Below, in pieces: positions 1 through 8,261 of a DNA stretch of 64,000 bases (its first letter is position 1; every line of letters starts with the position of its first letter). The notes beneath the pieces are model-generated. The model had not been told where the DNA came from. It was given only the letters and a program-made list of their open reading frames with translations, and made no database searches. The DNA comes from JANQHO01 sp965218075 (GTDB lineage: Bacteria; Bacteroidota; Bacteroidia; Flavobacteriales; Schleiferiaceae): assembly GCA_965218075.1 (NCBI GenBank), contig CBDCJZ010000003.1, forward strand, positions 1-64,000, written 5' to 3'. The translations under genes were made by a program, and so were the position numbers.

Positions 1-2
1 TG

Positions 3-301
3 AACAGAGAATCACAAGCTGATTTTGTAAAACCACAGTTTAAGTATTATCCTACTTACGATCTCGTTTGCGGGGAAGTGTGCTAGCTATCGTAATAAGT
101 CTTACAGAACAGCGTGTTCATATAAGAGCTTTGAACTACACTTTTCACTTTGATCGAGCAGAGCCTATTCACGTGGAAATCTCCAAAAAGTACAGCCTTG
201 AGGAAATTGAAGAGTCAACTCAGAAAACCCACTTTCAAGTAAAGCAGAACTTTACTGATCAAAAGAAGTATTTTGTAGACGGCCTTTGGGTAAAAATCTG
301 A
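3..301 (+). pseudogene. EgtD-like histidine methyltransferase, 3' end, frameshifted
   Basis: This is the end of a gene that began before the window. Reading from base 3 gives a stretch with YYPTYDLVCGEV that stops at a TAG at 84-86. The reading then continues one frame over (from about base 68) with ISLTEQRVHIRALN and FHFDRAEPIHVEISKKYS, ending at TGA 299-301. Together these match the C-terminus of the SAM-dependent L-histidine N-alpha-methyltransferase family (EgtD, DUF2260), which makes hercynine for ergothioneine synthesis. The frame change near 80-90 means the gene is either broken or carries a sequencing error. Specific EgtD activity cannot be judged because the N-terminal catalytic part is outside the window. 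Confidence 0.6.
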
Positions 302-523
302 TTACTTCTTAAAAGCATTTTGAATTTCTGATACTTGACTTTTGAAAATTTATTCTTTTTTGAATAAGCCGATCAATTACATAAGCACGGTCATTAAAAC
401 AGCTGCGATGATCAAACAAGGACTAGCTCGTAGATGTCATAAAAAGTCGGGAAAATTGGAACTGATCTATATTAATCGGAATACATGAAATAGTTTGACG
501 ATTAAATCTAGTTTATACGGCAC

Positions 524-2254
524 TTAAGCTCGCTTTTGGGTCAAGGAGGAAGTAATGGCTTGTATTGCCAATGAAAGTATAACCACCAGCCCACAACCAA
601 TTACATTATACCAGAGGTATTCCACCTTGAGATTTATAAAAAAGGGGATTTCATATACTCTACCAAAATGAATTATCATTACCATGGTTTCTGCAACTAA
701 AGCACTCCAGAAAACAGCATTGCTTTTTACTTTCTTAATAAAGAAAGCCACTATAAAAACTCCTAGAATAGTACCGTAGAAAAGCGAACCCAGCACATTA
801 ACCATTTCTATGAGGTTATCGAAAAGTTGAACCACTAAAGCAAATAAAATGGCTAGAGCTCCCCAGAAAATGGTCAGTAACTTAAGGATTAAAACTTGCT
901 GCTTCTCATCGGTATCTTTTTTAAATAATCTTTTATAGAAGTCCACCGAAGTAGTAGTGGCCAAAGCATTCAATTCTCCTGAAGTGCTGGACATAGCAGC
1001 TGAAAAGATCAAGGAGATAATTAGCCCGATTATACCAATAGGAAGATAATCCATTACAAAAGTGAGGAAAATATAATTAGTATCTTTCACTTTAAAATCA
1101 GGATCTATTTCCGACAACAGCTTTTCAATCTCAGTTCGTATCTTTCTGTCTTCTGCTACTTCTTTTTGAAAATTAGTTTTAATCGATTCAATTTCATTCA
1201 ATTTGTGAGTACCTAAAACATTGGTATAATTTTTTCGAGCCTCTTGTAACTCTGCATAATTTTGGTCATATCTTTCCTCTATAGCATCTATTTGGTTTTT
1301 ATATCCGGATTCTTTCAAACGTTCCAAGGCTGTTTCGTTGAAAAATAGGGGAGGTTTTACATAGAGGTAAAACACAAAAACCAGCACTCCAGTAAAAAGA
1401 ATAAATAACTGCATAGGGATTTTTACCACTGCGTTAAACATCAAACCCAAGCGACTTTCTTTGATATTTCTTCCTGTAAGGTATCGCTGCACCTGACTTT
1501 GATCGGTACCAAAATAGCTCAGAGCTAAAAACAGTCCTCCAGTTAAGCCAGACCAAACGGTATACCTCTCGTTGAAATTGAAGTCAAAATCCAAGATTTC
1601 CATTCTACCTACAGAACCGGCTAATTGTAAGACTTCTTTAAAATTGGCAAAGGCACTGATTTTATAAGCCAGGATTACAAAGGCCAGTACCATTCCCGAG
1701 AAGATAATCGCCATCTGCCACTTTTGAGTAAGACTAACCGCTTTAGCTCCCCCGCTAACGGTATAGATAATAACCAAGATCCCGACAAATAGATTGGTGA
1801 AATTGAGATTCCACCCTAAGATAGTTGAAAGGATAATAGCAGGAGCAAATATGGTTAATCCCGCTGCCAATCCTCGCTGCACTAAAAATAAGAAAGCTGT
1901 GAGCAATCTGGTTTTTAAATCAAAACGTCTTTCCAGATATTCATAAGCGGTATAAACTTTTAGACGGTAGTAGACCGGAATAATAAAAGCAGAAATAATA
2001 ATAAGAGCTAAAGGTAAACCAAAATAAAACTGGACAAAACGTAATCCTTTTTCATAACCCAATCCCGGTGCGCTTAAAAAAGTGATAGCACTAGCCTGAG
2101 TAGCCATTACAGACAGGCCAATAGTAAACCATCTCATCTCATTGCCTCCACGGAGATAGTCGTTCACATTGTTGATCTTACGAGTTCTCCATGTTCCGTA
2201 ACCTACTATGGTAAAAAGGGTTCCGAAAAGCACTAGCCAGTCAACCCAAGACAT
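524..2254 (-). CDS. SSS-family sodium/solute symporter with a coiled-coil insert
   Basis: A polytopic inner-membrane transporter of the SLC5/SSS family, 576 residues. The N-terminus carries the usual family features (WFTIGLSVMATQASAITFLSAPG), and a later helix has SAAMSSTSGELNALATTTSVDFY, typical of the sodium-site region. Between the mid and late helices, about residues 310-390, lies a hydrophilic, charged, probably coiled-coil segment (repeated E/K/Q) that ordinary SSS proteins lack. The start is supported by a TAATG overlap with the microprotein ORF just upstream. It is the last gene of a minus-strand cluster with a PIG-L deacetylase and a second, broken symporter. The substrate is unknown. 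The neighbouring deacetylase suggests a sugar or amino-sugar conjugate, which is inference only. Confidence 0.88.
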   Translation of the reverse strand: MSWVDWLVLFGTLFTIVGYGTWRTRKINNVNDYLRGGNEMRWFTIGLSVMATQASAITFLSAPGLGYEKGLRFVQFYFGLPLALIIISAFIIPVYYRLKVYTAYEYLERRFDLKTRLLTAFLFLVQRGLAAGLTIFAPAIILSTILGWNLNFTNLFVGILVIIYTVSGGAKAVSLTQKWQMAIIFSGMVLAFVILAYKISAFANFKEVLQLAGSVGRMEILDFDFNFNERYTVWSGLTGGLFLALSYFGTDQSQVQRYLTGRNIKESRLGLMFNAVVKIPMQLFILFTGVLVFVFYLYVKPPLFFNETALERLKESGYKNQIDAIEERYDQNYAELQEARKNYTNVLGTHKLNEIESIKTNFQKEVAEDRKIRTEIEKLLSEIDPDFKVKDTNYIFLTFVMDYLPIGIIGLIISLIFSAAMSSTSGELNALATTTSVDFYKRLFKKDTDEKQQVLILKLLTIFWGALAILFALVVQLFDNLIEMVNVLGSLFYGTILGVFIVAFFIKKVKSNAVFWSALVAETMVMIIHFGRVYEIPFFINLKVEYLWYNVIGCGLVVILSLAIQAITSSLTQKRA

Positions 2255-2364
2255 TAACTATAAGTTGAAGTTAACCAGTAAAACAATATCAGTTCAATTA
2301 CCAAAAGGAAGAAAACTATGAGATAAAGTTGCTTCCAGCTTTTTAAAAATCTATTACTGGTCAT
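2254..2364 (-). CDS. 36-residue single-span membrane microprotein
   Basis: A short ORF that fills the gap between the PIG-L gene and the SSS gene. Its ATG lies inside the last codons of the deacetylase gene (11-bp overlap, different frame). Its TAA shares one base with the symporter ATG (TAATG), which is classic translational coupling. The product has a basic N-terminus (about residues 5-12, NRFLKSWK) followed by one hydrophobic helix (about 13-31) and a short polar tail. This fits a type of small subunit that sits beside a transporter, as known for some SSS proteins with a separate small subunit, but I recognise no family. Position and coupling, not homology, make it a candidate gene. Confidence 0.5.
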   Translation of the reverse strand: MTSNRFLKSWKQLYLIVFFLLVIELILFYWLTSTYS

Positions 2365-4846
2365 AGCAATTGGGATTTTTATAGCTCAAGATATTGGCCA
2401 TTAGACGAAAAGCTCCTGGTATCCCGGCCGGCAGTTCTCTGAAGAAAGATATCCCAGTGTAAATAAAAGCCCCTTTGCCGCAGTCTGCTATTATTAGTCC
2501 GCCATTACGGGAAGGTTCTCCTTTATCATGCCAGCCGATAGGAGCTTTGTAAGCTTTGTCCCAGCTTCCGGCAAAATACAATCCACGTTCGTGTACCCAA
2601 TTTTCAAAATCAGCTGTAGTAAGCTTGTTAGGCTTATTTAACAATGGATGTTTCGGTATCAGAAAGTCCACCTCCGAATCTTCTTCAGTTACCCTTTCAC
2701 GGCTAATCTCAAAGGGATAAGGGCCAATATTCAAATTTAGGAGATCACGAGAACGAGTATTATACTGTACCACATAATTCCCCCCATTTTTAACATACTC
2801 CATTAAAATGTTTTTCACCCCCGGTAACCAAGTTTCTGTGTTGTAAGCTCTGATACCTGCTACTATGGATTTATACTGTGAAAGGTCTGTGTTTCTTATT
2901 TTCTCTTCGTTTAATATCTCGACATTATAGCCTATTTGCCGGATGGCTCTTGCTACCTCGTCTCCAGCACCGGGAATATACCCTATTGCTATTCCATCTT
3001 TTACTAAATCCAGTCTGATCAATTTAACTACGACGGGTTTAAACACCAATCTTTTATCGATATGATCGTATTCTATTTCTATTAAGGATTGCGTTTTAGC
3101 CATTCCACTTGCAAAACTGATTTGCAGAGTACTCAAGCTATTCTTTTCGTCTAGCGGGATTATGCTTATTTCTAAGTCAACTGTAGTTTGGTCGGAGGGG
3201 CTAACCAATATTTCATCAGGTTCTATCTTCCACGAATCATCTGATTTGAACTGTAATTTGGTGGGCTCTTTTTTAAAAAACTTGACCTCAAGAAATAGCA
3301 ACTGAGATTTATTTTTTACAAAAATCATATTATTGACTTCCTGATTAACAACGACTTCAGGTGTTACAAAAACCGGATTAATAATTTCTCCCTTTATCCT
3401 ATCTAGATATTTGTAAGAAGCAGGGACTTTGGTTTGCAGTTCATGCTCACCAATGGAAATAGTAACTACGGCTTCCACATGAGGATCATTTTCTGGTTTA
3501 CCGATAAGCTGTGAATTGGTAACTGTAAAAAGATTTTCGTAGGGATATTGTAGCCAATAAGGCTGTGAAAAGTCTTTATCGAAATTATAAGGGAGCATTT
3601 CCTCGTGAATTTCATTCTCTATAAGAGTGGCATTAATCCACTTGCTAGTATCTCCCAGTTTTATTTTTTTTAATTTGACAACTAATGGAGATCGTTCCAA
3701 TACTTCTAATCTCAGGATATCTTCGGTCCCTTGACTCACATACTCTCTGCTACTTAATAGCTCTACATGCCACCCTATACAGCTTAAGATAATGTTATCC
3801 AGTTTCTGTTTTAAATATCCTCTTTGAACCTTGTCATTAATTTGATCTGCCTTATTCCTTAATTGAAAGAGGCTTTCTACACTAGCTGAAGGATTAACTG
3901 GATCAAAGTTATCAATGATTTTCTGTAACATTTTATCTCCTTTAGAAAAGCCATAACGTCTCCAGCTTTGATCAATTCCATCGAACAGGTCAGTAAAAGC
4001 TTTTTCACCTTCCAAATAATAAAGATATTCTGCTTTGCTGCCTCTGTCCATCAAAACTCCAAAACCCTGACTTTTATGTTGGCTTCGGCTAAGTGAGGCC
4101 AATTCATTGTACGATAAGCCTAATAAAGGGTTGTAATCACCCACATCTATTTTTAGATAGCGATCATCTGTTCTAACAAGGCTATCTAAAGGATCACCCC
4201 ACCAAACACTAGTATTCCAGTAAATTCTCCTAGGTTTCCAAGTTTCGACGTGTTTTAATTGTTCTGGAAAAAAGTTCTTATTGCTCGACTGTTTAAAGGC
4301 TTTAATAGCCAGCATAGCTGATGCAGTATGATGACCATGTCTTCCAACCCTATCCGGTGAAAAACGAGTAATAACTACATCTGGTCTGAATGTCCGAATT
4401 ATCCAGACGACATCTTGTAGGACCTCATTTTCTCCCCATTTTTCCAGAGTTTCTTCTGAACTTTTAGAATAACTGAAATCTACTGCTCGACTAAAAAATT
4501 GATTTCCACCATCAATTTTCCTTGCCTGTATCAATTCCTGTGTTCGCAATACACCAAGTTTAGCTCCCAGTTCTTTTCCTATCAAATTTTGCCCACCATC
4601 TCCTCTGGTTAACGATAAATATGCTGTTTCACAACCCAAACCATTGGCTAACCATGATATCATACTTGTATTTTCATCATCTGGATGAGCGGCTATATAA
4701 ATGACTCGTGTTGGGTTTTGAAGTTTATAAAGCTCATGAAGAATTCCAGCGCTTCCTAAATCACTTTTTTGAGAAATAGATAAAATAGCAACTGAAACTA
4801 ACAGAAGAAGACAAATTGCTTTTTTCATGAGATTAGTGTTTGTCAT
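2354..4846 (-). CDS. PIG-L (LmbE-like) deacetylase with C-terminal ThuA-like domain
   Basis: A secreted zinc-dependent N-deacetylase of the PIG-L/LmbE family, 830 residues. A signal peptide (KKAICLLLLVSVAILSI, about residues 8-24) is followed by the zinc motif AHPDDE at residues 53-58 and a second metal region (GRHGHHTASAM). The middle is beta-rich and the C-terminal quarter resembles a ThuA/glutamine-amidotransferase-like fold (SIVAGIRAYNTE, NGGNYVVQYNTR). The long multidomain form is common in Bacteroidota. The ATG used here has a GGAAG sequence just upstream; an internal ATG at residue 7 is an alternative start. It lies downstream of a broken SSS gene and upstream of a microprotein and an intact SSS gene, so deacetylation and uptake of one compound are likely linked. 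The substrate is unknown. Confidence 0.85.
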   Translation of the reverse strand: MTNTNLMKKAICLLLLVSVAILSISQKSDLGSAGILHELYKLQNPTRVIYIAAHPDDENTSMISWLANGLGCETAYLSLTRGDGGQNLIGKELGAKLGVLRTQELIQARKIDGGNQFFSRAVDFSYSKSSEETLEKWGENEVLQDVVWIIRTFRPDVVITRFSPDRVGRHGHHTASAMLAIKAFKQSSNKNFFPEQLKHVETWKPRRIYWNTSVWWGDPLDSLVRTDDRYLKIDVGDYNPLLGLSYNELASLSRSQHKSQGFGVLMDRGSKAEYLYYLEGEKAFTDLFDGIDQSWRRYGFSKGDKMLQKIIDNFDPVNPSASVESLFQLRNKADQINDKVQRGYLKQKLDNIILSCIGWHVELLSSREYVSQGTEDILRLEVLERSPLVVKLKKIKLGDTSKWINATLIENEIHEEMLPYNFDKDFSQPYWLQYPYENLFTVTNSQLIGKPENDPHVEAVVTISIGEHELQTKVPASYKYLDRIKGEIINPVFVTPEVVVNQEVNNMIFVKNKSQLLFLEVKFFKKEPTKLQFKSDDSWKIEPDEILVSPSDQTTVDLEISIIPLDEKNSLSTLQISFASGMAKTQSLIEIEYDHIDKRLVFKPVVVKLIRLDLVKDGIAIGYIPGAGDEVARAIRQIGYNVEILNEEKIRNTDLSQYKSIVAGIRAYNTETWLPGVKNILMEYVKNGGNYVVQYNTRSRDLLNLNIGPYPFEISRERVTEEDSEVDFLIPKHPLLNKPNKLTTADFENWVHERGLYFAGSWDKAYKAPIGWHDKGEPSRNGGLIIADCGKGAFIYTGISFFRELPAGIPGAFRLMANILSYKNPNCYDQ

Positions 4847-4881
4847 AGAGCTTCCAAAAGTATGAAACCTCTTTGCAAGTC

Positions 4882-5018
4882 TTACTTTTTACGAGCTATT
4901 GCCAAAGCTGTAAAAGTGAATATTCCGTTTAAGATTAAAAGCTCAAAACCAAAAGTATAATCAAACCAGCGCTGAGAGTTGATTTTCAGTAAGTAACATA
5001 TTAGCGGAGAAATAACAG
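4882..5018 (-). pseudogene. 3' end of the SSS symporter split by the foreign segment
   Basis: The frame ending at 4882 reads ISPLICYLLKINSQ and ends LAIARKK, the last helix of an SSS transporter. It matches the piece missing from the truncated symporter at 8641-9928. Joining base 5018 to base 8641 and reading the minus strand restores DKWVPVISPLICYLLK directly after the sequence ending KWKI, with a one-base frame change near 8655. This fragment and the 8641-9928 fragment are therefore the two halves of one gene. Residues predicted upstream of the junction (before about AVISP) are translated foreign DNA and not part of the transporter. Confidence 0.8.
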
Positions 5019-5019
5019 C

Positions 5020-5244
5020 ATCCACCTCCAAGTACTCGCCCTCGAGGCGACCCTCTCCAATATCATGCAAGGACACGTACGCATCGAACACCGCATAGGA
5101 AGCCCCTTTACCTTCTTCGTGCGCATCAGCAACCCCAACGACAACCCCTCAAACACAGAACTGCAGCACAGAAAAAACACAGCCAACAGCCTCCTTAATA
5201 AGCACAAACTGACAGGAACCTCCTTTCAACTCGAAGACGTATAA
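5020..5244 (+). pseudogene. 3' end of an unidentified gene, cut at the foreign-segment border
   Basis: From the left border an open frame runs through VLALEATLSNIMQGHVRIEH and FTFFVRISNPNDNPSN and ends LEDV at TAA 5242-5244. There is no start codon within the segment that gives a plausible whole gene, so the 5' part was lost at the junction. Its end lies 19 bp before the tail-fibre-like gene on the same strand, suggesting both belonged to one structural operon (phage tail or a contractile injection structure). The protein family is not recognised. Confidence 0.45.
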
Positions 5245-5263
5245 CCCTCAAACACAACAACTT

Positions 5264-6388
5264 ATGGCAACAATAGACAAACAAAGCCTCAAACAAAAGT
5301 TCAGAGACGGCGCCAAACCCACAGGCACCGACTTCGCAGACCTTATCGACACCATCCAATCAGGCGCCCCCTCAGAAAGCGCACCTCCACTCCCCGTCTC
5401 CAACAGCGTAGCAGAAGAAGGCACAGACACCACAGGCCTCGTCTCACCCGCAGGCGTCAAAGCACAAATTGACAGCCGCCTCGTCACACAAGCCGAAGCA
5501 CAAGCAGGAAGAGACAACACCAAACTCATGACCCCTCTGCGTACCCGAGAAGCTATCAACCTCCAAGTGCCTCTACTTATCACAACAGCCACTAACCGCA
5601 TCCTCGGCGGTATAAGCAGCGCATACAACACACTCCAAAAGCTCTACACCTACATCACGAACAGCTTCTACAACCGCTCCCAAAGCGACGCCCGCTACGA
5701 CAGACGTACAGACCGCATCTCAGGCTCACGCATCGTCCGAGGCGTCAACGCAGGCGTCATCACAGAAGGCACACTCTCTAACGATAGACTCTCCAACATC
5801 ACCAACACGCAGATCGCAACGAACGCAGACATCGCCAGCCATAAGCTCGCACTAGACTACGTCAACGCAGCAGACTTCAGGTACAATGGTAATGTTGTTA
5901 CAAACCTTAAACACCCTTTTGTTGAAAGTCCCCCGCCCACAAATCCTCTGGGCGGCCCTTCGGATGGGATACCCCAAGTAAGAACGACCAGGTTTCCTGT
6001 TTACCTGACACATATAGGCCTCGAGTTCCTCAAACGAAAGAGCAACGGAGACTACGAAGTGATCGACGAGTTTGATCAATTAGCCTACAGAGTATATAGC
6101 CACTTCTTCACAGGCGGAGACGGCTCCAAACTCGGCGGATTTTCAGGAGATTTTATTAAGTTCCAGAACGCATACTCTGTTTTTACAGGACTAAGAGACT
6201 CAACACCTATACAAGGAGGATTGATAAGAATCCCAGCAGAAACAGGCAACGTCCTCTTCCTCGGCGGGTCCTCTCATAACACCACACCATCATCAGCAGA
6301 CACCTCATTCCTAGGCAGAAAAGCAGCCATTAGCTTGCTTAACATACTTAACTATGGGATAAACTTTAATCAAGAAGGCTATGAATAG
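5264..6388 (+). CDS. Tail-fibre-like structural protein (probably frameshifted at its end)
   Basis: A 374-residue protein without a signal peptide. The N-terminal part (MATIDKQSLKQKFRDGAKPT and FADLIDTI) resembles the start of tail-fibre or receptor-binding proteins of Bacteroidota phages and phage-tail-like particles. A repetitive, Ala/Thr-rich middle has phrases typical of tail-fibre shafts (VSPAGVKAQIDSRLVTQAEA, LMTPLRTREAI, FYNRSQSDARYD). The codon use is C-rich, unlike the host genes. After the stop at 6386-6388 an open frame shifted by one continues for 63 codons, so the natural protein was probably longer. The tail-fibre assignment is from motif style only. Confidence 0.55.
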   Translation: MATIDKQSLKQKFRDGAKPTGTDFADLIDTIQSGAPSESAPPLPVSNSVAEEGTDTTGLVSPAGVKAQIDSRLVTQAEAQAGRDNTKLMTPLRTREAINLQVPLLITTATNRILGGISSAYNTLQKLYTYITNSFYNRSQSDARYDRRTDRISGSRIVRGVNAGVITEGTLSNDRLSNITNTQIATNADIASHKLALDYVNAADFRYNGNVVTNLKHPFVESPPPTNPLGGPSDGIPQVRTTRFPVYLTHIGLEFLKRKSNGDYEVIDEFDQLAYRVYSHFFTGGDGSKLGGFSGDFIKFQNAYSVFTGLRDSTPIQGGLIRIPAETGNVLFLGGSSHNTTPSSADTSFLGRKAAISLLNILNYGINFNQEGYE

Positions 6389-6579
6389 ACATCCGTCTTA
6401 AGCGCGTACTATCTAACGTAGAAAGCACAGTAGCTGACAGACTAAAGGTGTACTTCCACGGTAGATGGAACAGAGACGATAGGAATGAAACACCAACAGC
6501 CTCATCTCCCCGCCACTGGAGCAGAACCGTAACCATTGATCAATACGAACACCTACCAGAAAACCTCAGACCCAACTAA
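6388..6579 (+). pseudogene. Out-of-frame continuation of the tail-fibre-like gene
   Basis: Reading from base 6388, one frame away from the preceding gene, gives DIRLKRVLSNVESTVADRLK and then HWSRTVTIDQYEHLPENLRP, ending TAA 6577-6579. It has no start codon of its own, and its composition matches the preceding gene. The simplest reading is the real C-terminus of the tail-fibre-like protein, separated from it by a one-base indel near 6383-6390. Confidence 0.4.
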
Positions 6580-6662
6580 CCACATACACCCAGCTCCAAC
6601 GCACGCGCAGACGGCAAGATAACTCCCTACAGCGCCTCTTAGGCAAACCACAACTTAAAATA

Positions 6663-6707
6663 AGAGATGCTTCGCGTGGACCCATAAGGTCCACACGAAG
6701 CATCTCT
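6663..6707. terminator. Strong hairpin between convergent genes
   Basis: Two 20-base arms (6663-6682 and 6688-6707) pair with a single mismatch around the loop CATAA. The hairpin lies between the plus-strand tail-fibre-like gene and the minus-strand barrel gene, so it can serve both. It is not followed by a long T run. Confidence 0.6.
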
Positions 6708-6751
6708 GTGCTCTACTCGCTCAACAAAAAGCAGTAGATGCTTGGCTACGC

Positions 6752-7537
6752 CTACAGGCTAAACAAATAAGCGAGCGATAAGCTAACCGTATGGTTCTGG
6801 AAGGTTGTATCTTCTGAACCGACAGCATCTTGATTGGCGACAGGCATCAATCCTATGTCGTATCGTAGACCTATGCTCAGACCGAAGTCAAATTCATAGT
6901 CTGCGCCTACGATAAGGCCAACATCCAGACCATTGAGCCCATCTACTTCTTCTCCATCTTTGTTTTTGGCTTTGAAATCTTCTTCTTCAAGGTCGAATGT
7001 TCCTGTTATTATCTCTCCTTTTTTTAGCTCAATCTCTTTTCCATCTAGCTCAGCTGTCATCTCTCTTGTACCAGCTTCTGAGATCTTAAAGCTGAGCTGC
7101 GGTCCTAGATACAATCCTAGTCCGCTGCCTACTTCTCCTACCACATAGTACTTAGCCAGTACAGGTATTTTAAAGTACCCTAATTTGCGAGTAGTAGTAG
7201 TAGTGGCTTTGTCAATGCCTATATGTTCGGCTACTATGCTTGTAAATTCGGCTTCTTGCTTCGTAGCACTACCTTGTAAGGCGTAGAGCAACTCAGGTTG
7301 TATCGCGAACTTATCGCTTACTCTGATATTTGCCGAGATACCTCCATAGTAACTAAAGATAAAGCCATTTGACTCGGTGAGGGTAACGCCCTCTATTTCC
7401 TTTATGCCACTTTCGCCAATGAAGGACGAGAGGCCAGGACCTACCCGGACACCCAAAGATATATCCTGAGCAGAAGCAAACTGCAGAGACATTACCGCAC
7501 ACACCGCAGCGATTAAAGAAATACGTAAGGTTTTCAT
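6752..7537 (-). CDS. Outer-membrane beta-barrel protein (PorT/OMP_b-brl_2 type)
   Basis: A 261-residue protein with a clear signal peptide (MKTLRISLIAAVCAVM, cleavage after about residue 23 at ASAQ). The mature part has alternating beta-strand pattern (DISLGVRVGPGLSSF, AIQPELLYALQGS, VGLIVGADYEFDFGLSIGLRYDIGL) and ends with a C-terminal strand SLSLAYLFSL. This is the pattern of the Bacteroidota outer-membrane barrel family PF13568. A run of Thr codons (GTA repeats on the plus strand near 7188-7205) lies in a loop. Upstream, 7553-7582 holds two copies of AAAAGTTACAAAGTT. The function is unknown. It belongs to the foreign segment. Confidence 0.7.
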   Translation of the reverse strand: MKTLRISLIAAVCAVMSLQFASAQDISLGVRVGPGLSSFIGESGIKEIEGVTLTESNGFIFSYYGGISANIRVSDKFAIQPELLYALQGSATKQEAEFTSIVAEHIGIDKATTTTTRKLGYFKIPVLAKYYVVGEVGSGLGLYLGPQLSFKISEAGTREMTAELDGKEIELKKGEIITGTFDLEEEDFKAKNKDGEEVDGLNGLDVGLIVGADYEFDFGLSIGLRYDIGLMPVANQDAVGSEDTTFQNHTVSLSLAYLFSL

Positions 7538-7552
7538 AAGTTTATTAGTTAA

Positions 7553-7582
7553 AAGTTACAAAGTTAAAAGTTACAAAGTTAA
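7553..7582. repeat. Short direct repeat upstream of the barrel gene
   Basis: The sequence AAAAGTTACAAAGTT occurs twice in tandem just upstream of the barrel gene start. It may be part of its promoter region or simply a slippage product. Confidence 0.4.
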
Positions 7583-7694
7583 TGTATATACTCTACGCGG
7601 ATAAAAACAAGTTTCGAGGCAAATTTTTTACGTTATTCCAAAAAATGCTTCGGGGCTTGGGAGATGAGCTCTTCGGATAAGAAGGGTAGGGTAG

Positions 7695-8246
7695 CTATAT
7701 TTGGAGGATTTCCTTTTCTTTGGTGTTCATGAGTTCGTCGAGGGCGCTGACGTAGGCGTCTGTGAGGTTTTGGGTTTGTAGGTTGGCTTGTCTGGCTTCG
7801 TCTTCGCTGAGGGTGTTGTCTTTTTTGATGCGTTCGTTGCTGTCTTTGCGGAGGGCGCGGATGCGGATGCGTCCTTGTTCGACTTCTTGTTTGGCTTGTT
7901 TGATGACTGTTCTGCGTCGTTCTTCGGAGAGCGGTGGAATGGGCAGGATGATGGTTTCTCCGTTGTTTTGTGGATGAAAGCCGAGGTCGCTTTGTTGGAT
8001 GGCTTTTTCGATCTTGGGGATCAGGTCTTTTTCCCAGGGTTTGATGTGTAGGCTTCTGGCGTCGGGTGAGGTGATGGAAGCGACTTGGCTGAGCGGCGTC
8101 GAGCTGTCATAGTACTCGACTTTGATGTGGGCGAGGAGCTCTGGGGTGGCTCTTCCGGCTCGGATGCGTTGTAGGGTTTGTTGGATATGTGCTTTGGCTT
8201 TCTCCATTTCGGCCTTAAGTGTGGTGAGGATAGCGTCTGCGGACAT
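7695..8246 (-). CDS. frr: Ribosome recycling factor
   Basis: A complete 183-residue RRF, the usual length. It splits post-termination ribosomes together with EF-G. Diagnostic regions are present: RIRAGRATPELLAHIKVEYY, TPLSQVASITSPDARSLHIKPWEK, and PIPPLSEERRRTVIKQAKQEVEQGRIRIRALRKDSN. It lies 15 bp after the pyrH fragment on the same strand, the conserved bacterial pyrH-frr order. It sits inside the GC-rich foreign segment, so the host chromosome almost certainly has its own frr elsewhere and this would be a second, xenologous copy. Confidence 0.93.
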   Translation of the reverse strand: MSADAILTTLKAEMEKAKAHIQQTLQRIRAGRATPELLAHIKVEYYDSSTPLSQVASITSPDARSLHIKPWEKDLIPKIEKAIQQSDLGFHPQNNGETIILPIPPLSEERRRTVIKQAKQEVEQGRIRIRALRKDSNERIKKDNTLSEDEARQANLQTQNLTDAYVSALDELMNTKEKEILQI

Positions 8247-8261
8247 GGCTTTCGGGTAGGT

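Noticed and set aside
7788..8051. Plus-strand ORFs opposite frr
   Set aside because: They are shadows of the G/C-rich coding sequence of frr on the other strand.
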